Source: Sneathia vaginalis (GTDB lineage: Bacteria > Fusobacteriota > Fusobacteriia > Fusobacteriales > Leptotrichiaceae). Taken from it: DNA of 64,000 nt. A program made the position numbers and the translations under genes. Positions 1-6,962 of the stretch are shown here, piece after piece; the stretch's first letter is position 1, and each line of letters opens with the position of its first letter. Below the pieces are notes generated by a model, which was not told where the DNA came from, did not search any database, and saw only the letters and a list, made by a program, of their open reading frames with translations. Where the stretch lies: assembly GCF_000973085.1 (NCBI RefSeq), contig NZ_CP011280.1, forward strand, positions 1,107,287 to 1,171,286. Direction: 5' to 3'.

Positions 1-334
1 CTAATAATTCATTACAATTATCATTTTCTTGATCTGATACTAGTTCTATTAATAGTGAAAGATTTATACCTGTTACTAAAAATTTATCAACATCATTTAC
101 AAGACTAGACAAGTAATTGTTAACACTGCCACCAAAAATATCTGTACAAAATACTATTTTCTTATCCTTATACTCTTCAATAATATTTTTAACTGTTTTT
201 TCTAAATTAAATTTTTCATCAACATAACAAGATACTGCAATTAAATTTTCTTGCTTACCTATAAGCATTTCAAGGCTATTCTTTATACCTTCTGCAAATT
301 TACCATGTGTAATTACTACAAATTGTTTATCCAT
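1..334 (-). CDS. PTS mannose-family EIIA component, partial (C-terminus off the window)
   Basis: Reading leftward from an ATG at 334, the open frame encodes about 111 residues and runs off the left edge. The N-terminus reads VVITHGKFAEG, with the histidine at residue 10. This matches the phospho-accepting His of EIIA-Man family domains, which take phosphate from HPr and pass it to an IIB. A later CTDIFGGS stretch matches the conserved D-x-x-G-G-S region of the same fold. A strong ribosome binding site (AAAGGAGGCG) sits just upstream of the ATG. It is transcribed divergently from the Rep_3-like gene at 518. A mannose/fructose/sorbose-type PTS would be expected off the left edge. Substrate cannot be told from this fragment. 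Confidence 0.82.
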   Translation of the reverse strand, partial: MDKQFVVITHGKFAEGIKNSLEMLIGKQENLIAVSCYVDEKFNLEKTVKNIIEEYKDKKIVFCTDIFGGSVNNYLSSLVNDVDKFLVTGINLSLLIELVSDQENDNCNELL

Positions 335-432
335 ATACGCCTCCTTTACTAGTATCATACTTGATATAAAAATGAAGTCAAATATACTGTTTTTTTCGTT
401 AATTAATTTTTTTAATATCTTCTTTTTACCAA

Positions 433-454
433 TATTCATGGTATACTATGAATA
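433..454. promoter_or_regulatory. 22-bp inverted repeat between PTS EIIA and rep-like gene, overlapping a -10-like box
   Basis: The sequence reads TATTCATGGTA then TACTATGAATA: 11-bp arms with one mismatched pair (a G-T wobble). It contains TATACT, a good -10 hexamer, so a protein bound here would block transcription. Rep_3-type initiators often autoregulate through inverted repeats related to their iterons, so autoregulation is one reading. A PTS regulator is another. Copies of the hexamer TTCGTT or its complement occur nearby at 395-400, 458-463 and 481-486. Confidence 0.5.
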
Positions 455-517
455 ACAAACGAATTTACATATATATTTTTTTCGTTTTATTCAACTAAAT
501 TTTGAGGTGTTTTAATT

Positions 518-1765
518 ATGAATAATGCAAATTACAAAATATTTTTTCCATTTTCTTACATAAAACTTTTTTACAACAGAAAATTTTCTAAAAATGATAT
601 TATCCTAAAAAACTATATCATAAAACAAATAATTACGAATCAAGAAAAAGAAATAACTCTTACACAAAAAGAAATAAATAAAATTCTAAAGCTAAATACA
701 TATGAAACTGTCGATGAATTTATGGATAAATTTAAAATTAAGCACTACACATTTCACATAGAAACTGATAATACCTATGATGGTTTCTTTAACATTTTAG
801 ATGGATTCATAAAAACTAACGATGTTTACAAGCTAATAATTTCTTCTACTTTTTTTGATATATTTACAAACCCAACTACAGAATTAAAAGAATACAAGCT
901 AGATACATTATTAAAGTTTTCTAATACAAATATTTCTAGCCTTTACAGCTTTCTACAAAATTTTACAAAAGATGGTAAAGTTAGAGTGAACTTACAACAA
1001 TTAAAATATATTATGGATATTGAAGAAAACAAATATACACGATTTTTTGATTTTGAAAAATTAATTTTAAAACCTTGCATAAATGAAATTGAAAAATATA
1101 CAAATTTAAAGATTACATATTCTAAATTAAAGCAAAATAACAAAAGAAATGAAAAGGTAATGGGAATACTCTTTAACATTAAAGATTTAACTTCTGAAAT
1201 TCTAGATAGAAGAATAAATAAAATTGGTGAGTTAATAAAAGTACACTGCAAAAATTATGATATAATTCTAAAATTCATAAAAAAGGAATTAGAAGAAAAA
1301 ACGTTCAGCTATATTTTTGAAAACACTCAATACGCACTAATGCACCCTAAAAATAATTTTGAGCTTTCTTTAATATCAGCTATAAAATACAATTCCTACA
1401 AAAATGAATTCAATAAAAAAGTTCAAAGCTATTTGAATACATATAAAATAATTACATATGAAACATTACTATTAAACAATAAAACAGATTTCTATAATCT
1501 CTTCATTAAAGAACTAGGTAAATATGATATAAAGCAACTATCTAAAATTATACCCTTTTTGAAGCAATTATTTGATCTATATGACTATTCTATTACTCTT
1601 CCTTCTAGCATAAAGGAAAATAGATTCTATAACGAAATATTTTTAAGTTTAGATAAAAAAAATGAGTTCATATTTAAAGAAGGTGATGTGATAATTTTAG
1701 GAGAATATAACGGAATATTAAATAGCAATTTTTGTATATTACTAAAAATTTACTCTCAAAGTTAA
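518..1765 (+). CDS. Rep_3 (initiator replication protein)-like protein, chromosomal
   Basis: This 415-residue protein resembles plasmid initiators of the Rep_3/RepB winged-helix family in its first half. It has LYSFLQNFTKDGKVRVNLQQL (about 138-158) followed by the signature KYTRFFDFEKLILKPCINEI, then TNLKITYSKLK and a lysine/arginine-rich turn leading into MGILFNIK (about 171-222). In the family this is the second winged helix, which binds iterons. The C-terminal half (about 225-415) is not recognised; it is helical-looking and Lys/Asn/Ile-rich. The family opens plasmid replication origins, but no plasmid context (ParA, mobilisation genes, clear iterons) is visible, so this may be an integrated-element relic or a domesticated regulator. 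It starts at ATG after GAGGTGTTTTAATT. Function here is inferred from the motif only. Confidence 0.62.
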   Translation: MNNANYKIFFPFSYIKLFYNRKFSKNDIILKNYIIKQIITNQEKEITLTQKEINKILKLNTYETVDEFMDKFKIKHYTFHIETDNTYDGFFNILDGFIKTNDVYKLIISSTFFDIFTNPTTELKEYKLDTLLKFSNTNISSLYSFLQNFTKDGKVRVNLQQLKYIMDIEENKYTRFFDFEKLILKPCINEIEKYTNLKITYSKLKQNNKRNEKVMGILFNIKDLTSEILDRRINKIGELIKVHCKNYDIILKFIKKELEEKTFSYIFENTQYALMHPKNNFELSLISAIKYNSYKNEFNKKVQSYLNTYKIITYETLLLNNKTDFYNLFIKELGKYDIKQLSKIIPFLKQLFDLYDYSITLPSSIKENRFYNEIFLSLDKKNEFIFKEGDVIILGEYNGILNSNFCILLKIYSQS

Positions 1766-1822
1766 AAAAGTGCTTAATTCGATTTGTGAATATATAATAC
1801 ATTAAATTCGTTAAGTTTGATT

Positions 1823-1875
1823 GTGGTTAAGAAATAAACTTTTATTTATTTCCAAACCACTTTTTTTTTTTTTTT
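1823..1875 (+). terminator. Intrinsic terminator after the rep-like gene; its T15 tract is also in the next promoter region
   Basis: Arms GTGGTT...AACCAC plus an inner 8-bp GAAATAAA/TTTATTTC stem (2x2 internal loop between them) end at 1860. Fifteen consecutive T residues follow at 1861-1875. The T-run is immediately followed by AGCTAAAATATAC, a likely -10 region for the downstream surface-protein gene. Confidence 0.8.
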
Positions 1876-1902
1876 AGCTAAAATATACTTGACTACTATA
1901 GA
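1861..1902 (+). promoter_or_regulatory. Promoter region of the surface-protein gene with a T15 homopolymer
   Basis: T15 at 1861-1875 is followed by AGC and TAAAATATAC, with an alternative -10-like TATAGA at 1897-1902. The homopolymer occupies the place where the -35 and spacer should be if TAAAAT (1879-1884) is the -10. The adhesin gene at 50878-52854 has the same arrangement. Length changes in such a tract by slipped-strand mispairing would alter promoter spacing. Confidence 0.45.
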
Positions 1903-1938
1903 AATATTAAAAAAATCTTTTTAAAAAGGAGAAAAATT

Positions 1939-3537
1939 ATGAAAAAGACATTATTACTAACTAGCTTAGTTGCATCAATGGTTGCAATAGCTGGAACAAC
2001 TGGATCAGTTGAAGCATATAACGAAAATGAAGCTACATTTGTAAAAGGTGCAAAACCAACTTTCGTAGCAAAGAAAACAGGAGTTAAAACAGAAGTTAAA
2101 GTAGAAGGAACAGGATTTAGCTTTGGTGGAGAATTTAAAGCCGAAGATTTAGAATTAGGTAAAGTTACAAAAGCAAATTACTTAAATCATTCAAGTGTAT
2201 GGGCTAAATATGAATTACCTGAATTAAAAGGAGTTAAATCATATGTTAAAGCAAGTGTTAGTCCTAAGTTTGATGAACAATTAAAGACATATGATTTAGC
2301 AGGATTACAAGCAAAATTATCTAATGCACAATCTGAACTTGCTGAAGCAGAAGCTAATTTTGACAATGTTGCAGATACTGAAGATAATAATTTAATTCAA
2401 GATGCATTTAATAAAGTTAGTACTGCAAGAAAAAATGTGAAAAATCTTGAAAGTGAAATACAAAATGCTAATAATTTAAAAACAATACCAGCTTATATAG
2501 ATAAAGGAAGTGCAGAATTAGAAGGACAAGTAAGTTATAAATATAATGAATTTACATTTGGTCTAAATTCAAAGACTAACTTCCCATTGAGTAATGAAGA
2601 ATATACATATGATGGATCAAAAACTCATAAGTCATCTGTTAAAGATTATGGAAAATTAGTTAAATCAACTCACAAACTATTCGTTGAAAGCGAAGAAGGT
2701 AAAGACGTATTCGTTAAAGGATTAAAAGACGTAAAAGCAAACGTTGAAATTAAGCATAACTACGCTAAAACAGTTACAAAAGCTGGAGATAGAGTAGACT
2801 ATGTTTCAGGTGAAGTATCAGCAAAATATGATGCTGTAAAAGATCTTGAACTTGAAGGTAAAGTTGCATTTAAGAAGAATATATCTGCTGAAAAGATTGG
2901 AGACTATGAAGTTTTAGGAACCAAACTATTTAAAGAATCACCAGCTAGATACATACACTCATATGAATTAAAAGGAACATACACAGGTGTTAAACACTTA
3001 ACATTATCTGCAAAACCTTTTGTTGCTCATGTAAATCTTTATAAAACAGTTACAGCTAACAAATTACAAAGATCTGACGTTGCTTTATACGGTATAGAAC
3101 TTGGTGCAGAATACAAGATGTTAAATGACAAATTAACATTAACAGGTAAATCATTACTTGCAGGTAAACACGGTAAAACAATAAATGAAGCAGCAATAGC
3201 TGATGCTGACAAATTAGTTAAAATAAATGCAGGTGTATTTGTATTTGATACAAATGCTAAATATGACTATAGCGTAACAGATAAATTCACAGTAAGTCCT
3301 GAAGCTAATGCTAACTTAAAATTAGATGTATTTAAGTTAGGAAATTCTTTAGTTACTTTACCAGAATTAACACTAACACCAAAAGTATCAGCTGAATACA
3401 AACCAACTGACACATTAACATTAAAAGGTAGCGTAGAAGCACCAGTTAAATTTGGAGTAAATGCAATAAGTAAAAAGTTTGAATACAAACAAACACAACT
3501 TAAGACAAGCTTAAACTTAAAATATGAATGGAAATAG
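1939..3537 (+). CDS. Secreted, probably outer-membrane beta-barrel protein with an inserted coiled coil
   Basis: The 532-residue product starts with a Sec signal peptide (MKKTLLLTSLVASM..., predicted cleavage after VEA, about residue 26). Most of the rest shows alternating hydrophobic/polar strands typical of transmembrane beta-barrels (for example LTLSAKPFVAHVNLY, TDKFTVSPEANANLKLDV). It ends in KTSLNLKYEWK, an aromatic-containing last strand. Between about residues 118 and 180 lies a very different Ala/Glu/Leu-rich stretch (LQAKLSNAQSELAEAEANF, a turn near 144-150, then STARKNVKNLESEIQNANN). It looks like an antiparallel coiled-coil hairpin inserted into the barrel, probably surface-exposed. 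The RBS AAAAAGGAG precedes the ATG. I do not recognise a named family; a porin or adhesin-like outer membrane protein is inferred. It is monocistronic, bounded by terminators. Confidence 0.7.
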   Translation: MKKTLLLTSLVASMVAIAGTTGSVEAYNENEATFVKGAKPTFVAKKTGVKTEVKVEGTGFSFGGEFKAEDLELGKVTKANYLNHSSVWAKYELPELKGVKSYVKASVSPKFDEQLKTYDLAGLQAKLSNAQSELAEAEANFDNVADTEDNNLIQDAFNKVSTARKNVKNLESEIQNANNLKTIPAYIDKGSAELEGQVSYKYNEFTFGLNSKTNFPLSNEEYTYDGSKTHKSSVKDYGKLVKSTHKLFVESEEGKDVFVKGLKDVKANVEIKHNYAKTVTKAGDRVDYVSGEVSAKYDAVKDLELEGKVAFKKNISAEKIGDYEVLGTKLFKESPARYIHSYELKGTYTGVKHLTLSAKPFVAHVNLYKTVTANKLQRSDVALYGIELGAEYKMLNDKLTLTGKSLLAGKHGKTINEAAIADADKLVKINAGVFVFDTNAKYDYSVTDKFTVSPEANANLKLDVFKLGNSLVTLPELTLTPKVSAEYKPTDTLTLKGSVEAPVKFGVNAISKKFEYKQTQLKTSLNLKYEWK

Positions 3538-3571
3538 TTATCAACACGTTTGATATATAATTGTTTTTTCT

Positions 3572-3600
3572 ACCCCTTGGGATTAGTCACCCGAGGGGTT
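3572..3600 (+). terminator. Intrinsic terminator of the outer-membrane protein gene
   Basis: The hairpin ACCCCTTGGG / CCCGAGGGGT (10-bp stem with one T-G pair, 8-nt loop) is followed by TTAATTTTTTTCTTTTTTTT. It lies 35 bp after the stop codon. Confidence 0.9.
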
Positions 3601-3626
3601 AATTTTTTTCTTTTTTTTAGTATCTC

Positions 3627-3659
3627 AAAAAAATAGGAGTCACATAAAAATGTAACTCC
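3627..3659 (-). terminator. Intrinsic terminator of the beta-glucoside PTS operon
   Basis: On the minus strand GGAGTTACAT / ATGTGACTCC forms a stem with one mismatch and a short T loop, followed by TATTTTTTTGAG. It sits just downstream of the bglA-type gene. Confidence 0.8.
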
Positions 3660-3666
3660 ACTTTTT

Positions 3667-5031
3667 CTACATATCTTCCCCATTTGATTGTATTACTTTA
3701 TTGTACCAATAGAAGCTATCTTTCTTTATTCTTGATAAATCCTTAATATCTTTATTATCTCTATTTACATAGATAAATCCATATCTTTTATCAAATCCTT
3801 GGTGTGTTGAAATTAGATCTATTGCAGACCATGTACAATATCCAAATACGTCTACTCCATCATCAACGGCTTTTTTCATGTATTCTATATGTTCTCTTAA
3901 ATAGTCTATTCTATAGTCATCGTGTACTTTACCATCTTCTAATTTATCATAAGCTCCTAGACCATTTTCAGTAACAATAAGTGGTAGTCTATATCTACCA
4001 TATATTTCATTTAGTGTAATATAGAATCCTAGTGGGTCTACTTGCCATTTAAATTCAGTAAACTTCAAATACTCATTTACATATGACTTGTAATATCCTT
4101 TTTCTAAAAGAACACTGTCTAAGTCTTTTAACTTATCACTTTTTGCATCTGGATCTTCAACAGTGAATGAGTTATAGTAATTAAAGGCTATGAAGTCTGG
4201 TTTAGCTGCCTTTAGTATTTCCATATCACCTTTTTTAATATCTAACACATAGTTTTTATCATGTATATACTTTAACGCCATGTTATTATACACTCCAAAG
4301 CATGTAGCATCTAGATAAAGCCAATTTCGTATAGCATTACAATATTGACTAGCCAATACATCTTTAGGATTACATGATTTAGGATAAACTACTCCCACAT
4401 TAAGTGCAGGCCCTATCTTTGCTTTAGGTAACATTTTATGGCATAGTATCATTGCTTTTGCTTGTGCTAAAAGCATATGGTGATTCTTTTGATAAACCAT
4501 CTTATTTGACTTACCACCATCTATTTGTTCTGAATGAATTATCATAACATTTTGTTCATTTATTGTTAGCCAATATTTAACTTTATCTCCAAAGTGTTCA
4601 AACAATATCTTTGCATATTCTTCAAAGTATGATACAATTTCAGGATTTTCCCAACCACCTTTTTTTTCTAATTCATATGGTAAATCAAAATGATACATAG
4701 TAACTATTGGTTCTATACCATATTTTAATAGTTCATCTATTAGGTTATTGTAAAAATCAAGACCCTTTTGATTAATTTTTCCAAATCCATTTGGCAATAT
4801 TCTTGACCATGCTATAGAGAATCTATATGCCTTTAATCCTAATTCACTAAAAAGTTTTACATCTTCTTTGTATCTATGATAGTGGTCAGAGCATACTTTA
4901 AAATCTGGTGTACCTTCTGGTACTTTTTTTACATCTTGTACACTAAGTCCTTTACCATCTTCATTGTATGCACCTTCTACTTGATAAGCACTAGTTGATG
5001 CTGCCCATAAAAAGTCTTTTTTAAAGCTCAT
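3667..5031 (-). CDS. bglA: 6-phospho-beta-glucosidase (GH1)
   Basis: This is a glycoside hydrolase family 1 enzyme of 454 residues from the ATG at 5031. It hydrolyses the 6-phosphorylated beta-glucosides delivered by the PTS encoded just upstream, giving glucose 6-phosphate and glucose or an aglycone in the cytoplasm. The N-terminal signature FLWAASTSAYQVEGA, the acid/base glutamate in TINEQ (E159) and the nucleophile in VTENG (E355) are present. DKRYGFIYV near 414-422 carries the Lys and Tyr typical of the phosphate-binding loop of the 6-phospho subgroup. A GTG at 5040 in the same frame is an alternative start with AAGGAG upstream. The ATG is preferred because family members begin at the equivalent of MSFKKDF. 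It is the last gene of the operon and overlaps the IIC gene slightly. Confidence 0.92.
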   Translation of the reverse strand: MSFKKDFLWAASTSAYQVEGAYNEDGKGLSVQDVKKVPEGTPDFKVCSDHYHRYKEDVKLFSELGLKAYRFSIAWSRILPNGFGKINQKGLDFYNNLIDELLKYGIEPIVTMYHFDLPYELEKKGGWENPEIVSYFEEYAKILFEHFGDKVKYWLTINEQNVMIIHSEQIDGGKSNKMVYQKNHHMLLAQAKAMILCHKMLPKAKIGPALNVGVVYPKSCNPKDVLASQYCNAIRNWLYLDATCFGVYNNMALKYIHDKNYVLDIKKGDMEILKAAKPDFIAFNYYNSFTVEDPDAKSDKLKDLDSVLLEKGYYKSYVNEYLKFTEFKWQVDPLGFYITLNEIYGRYRLPLIVTENGLGAYDKLEDGKVHDDYRIDYLREHIEYMKKAVDDGVDVFGYCTWSAIDLISTHQGFDKRYGFIYVNRDNKDIKDLSRIKKDSFYWYNKVIQSNGEDM

Positions 5032-6328
5032 TTTTTTCACCTTTTTCTCCTTGTTCCTTTTTGTATGCTTGTCTATCTAGACTAATTAAGAATGGAGCAT
5101 AAATAGCTACTGAGATAATTATGATAACTACTTGAAGTAATGCTGTTCTTGGACCTCCAGAAATTAATCCTGATATGATAGGTGGTGTTGTCCAAGGTGG
5201 ATTTACTCCTCCAAACAATGGTACTAGTCCAGATTTTATTGCTAAGTATGAAACAATTGATGAAATAACGGGAACTAATACAAACGGTATGAATAGTATA
5301 GGGTTATACACAATTGGAACACCAAACAATACTGGTTCATTAATATTGAATATTGCTGGAATAATACTTAATCTACCTATTTGTTTGTATTGTTCAGACT
5401 TAGCTCTAAATAGCATAGTTAATACCATACCCATAGTAATTCCTGCTCCTGTAACTGTAACAAAGCAGCTATTAAATTGATATGTAACAATATGTCCACC
5501 ATTTGCTATTGTTAGTGCTTTACCTGATTTTACAATATCTAAGTTTGTAGATACAGCTGATAACCAAATTCCTGTCATAACTCCACCTACAACATTACTT
5601 CCATGTATACCGAACCACCATAGTAATGATGTAATAAATCCTATTACTATTACACCACCTAATGAATCAGTTAAATTCATTAATGGAACTTGTACTAAGT
5701 GGTAAACACAATCAACTAAGTCACCATTACTTACAACATGAATTATTGCATAGATTATTATTGATAATGTTAGTATGAAAAAGCTTGGTATTAGTGCTGC
5801 AAATGAGTTTTGAACACCTAAAGGAACGCTATCTGGCATCTTAATAGTAATTTTCTTATGTATAAATAAGCAGTATATATATGATGAAACTAAAGATACT
5901 ATGATAGCAGCTATCATTCCACGTGAACTTAAAATATTTGCTAATGATAGTACACCTTCAACTTTTTTACCACCATCCATTACAAATTGATCAGATAATA
6001 TTAAAAAGGCCATTATTGATGTTACTATGTTTCCAATAGGATCTACCTTATCATTTCTTGCATAGTAATATGATATAGTCGCAACGCATATTAATGCTAG
6101 CACATTAAATGTTGAATTAAAAACTTGATATAGATAAAAACTTATCCCCATATTTGCTAGTGCTTCTTTAATAGGTGTATAAGGGAATTCTGCGATCAAT
6201 AGGAATACTGACCCAACTACTGTAGCTGATAGTATGGCAGTCATACCATCTTTTAATGCTACTACACCTTTTAAGTTAGAAAACTTATTTACTAATGGGA
6301 TAACTTTTTTCATGAAAAACTCTTTCAC
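5021..6328 (-). CDS. celB: PTS lactose/cellobiose-family IIC permease
   Basis: A 435-residue multi-pass membrane protein, the translocation subunit of a lactose/cellobiose-type PTS. The family hallmark region near the middle (GFITSLLWWFGIHGSNVVGG, then NIDIV-like and GGH motifs) and the late NINEPVLFGVPIVYNP segment are clear; the latter carries the NEP motif of sugar-binding EIIC proteins. It works with the single-domain IIB and IIA encoded directly upstream to phosphorylate an incoming beta-glucoside. The GTG start at 6328 is supported by GAGGAGG seven bases upstream and overlaps the IIB stop codon, suggesting translational coupling. An internal ATG at 6313 is less well placed. The C-terminus is Lys/Glu-rich (KKEQGEKGEKNEL). 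Confidence 0.92.
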   Translation of the reverse strand: MKEFFMKKVIPLVNKFSNLKGVVALKDGMTAILSATVVGSVFLLIAEFPYTPIKEALANMGISFYLYQVFNSTFNVLALICVATISYYYARNDKVDPIGNIVTSIMAFLILSDQFVMDGGKKVEGVLSLANILSSRGMIAAIIVSLVSSYIYCLFIHKKITIKMPDSVPLGVQNSFAALIPSFFILTLSIIIYAIIHVVSNGDLVDCVYHLVQVPLMNLTDSLGGVIVIGFITSLLWWFGIHGSNVVGGVMTGIWLSAVSTNLDIVKSGKALTIANGGHIVTYQFNSCFVTVTGAGITMGMVLTMLFRAKSEQYKQIGRLSIIPAIFNINEPVLFGVPIVYNPILFIPFVLVPVISSIVSYLAIKSGLVPLFGGVNPPWTTPPIISGLISGGPRTALLQVVIIIISVAIYAPFLISLDRQAYKKEQGEKGEKNEL

Positions 6329-6633
6329 TTTTTAGCCTCCTCTACTAATTTTAATGCTAATTTAAGAACATTTGTCCCATTCATCATTCCATAATCTTGC
6401 ATTGGTATAACGGCAACGGGAACACCGTTTGATACTTTCTTTAAATCATCAAGCATGAACTCAATTTGTGGTCCCAAAAGAGCAACATCTGTATCTTTAA
6501 CCTCATCTTCAAATTGTGTTGAAGAATATGCAGATATTTCTACATCTATGCCTTTTTCTTTAGCAACTTGCTTCATTTTATTCATAAGCATTGATGTTGA
6601 CATACCTAATGCACAAAATAGTTTAATTTTCAT
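6325..6633 (-). CDS. celA: PTS lactose/cellobiose-family IIB
   Basis: This 102-residue cytoplasmic phosphotransfer protein has its phosphocysteine in KLFCALGMSTSMLMNKM (C7), which matches the conserved IIB P-loop. It takes phosphate from IIA and gives it to the sugar bound by IIC. LLGPQIEFMLDDLKK in the middle matches the family. Its ATG overlaps the IIA stop (ATGA), and its own TGA stop overlaps the IIC start. It is one of the few TGA-terminated genes in the window. Confidence 0.94.
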   Translation of the reverse strand: MKIKLFCALGMSTSMLMNKMKQVAKEKGIDVEISAYSSTQFEDEVKDTDVALLGPQIEFMLDDLKKVSNGVPVAVIPMQDYGMMNGTNVLKLALKLVEEAKK

Positions 6634-6962
6634 ATTTTTTCCTCCAATTCTTTTATTTTTTTATATACATCAATAATTTCTATTGCATTATCTTTTAGCA
6701 TTAATGCCATGCTTAAATGGTCTTGAGCATGAACCATTAATATATTTGTTAAGCTCTTACCTGTCTTAGTTTCTTCTGTTAAAAGTTCATTTTGTATCTC
6801 GTGAGCATTTGAAAAGGCTTTATTTGCTTTTTTTATTTCTTCTTTAGCTGTATCAAAATCATATTCCTTTGATGCTTTAATTGCATTCATTGAATGAACT
6901 TTCGATTCCCCTGAACACATAATTAACTCCATTGCCTTTTCAGATATTTCTTCATATGTCAT
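6630..6962 (-). CDS. celC: PTS lactose/cellobiose-family IIA
   Basis: A 110-residue helical-bundle protein with the active-site histidine in LMVHAQDHLS (H78), the standard IIA-Lac/Cel motif. It accepts phosphate from HPr and passes it to the adjacent IIB. N-terminal EEISEKAMELIMCSGESKV and AKEEIKKANKAF also fit the family, and the length is normal. The ribosome binding site AAGGAGGAG lies upstream of the ATG, inside the end of the regulator gene. The two genes overlap at ATGA. Confidence 0.94.
   Translation of the reverse strand: MTYEEISEKAMELIMCSGESKVHSMNAIKASKEYDFDTAKEEIKKANKAFSNAHEIQNELLTEETKTGKSLTNILMVHAQDHLSMALMLKDNAIEIIDVYKKIKELEEKI

Noticed and set aside
335-517. Chromosomal replication origin next to the rep-like gene
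   Set aside because: No dnaA, dnaN or cluster of DnaA boxes is visible, and the TTCGTT repeats are too short and few to call iterons.
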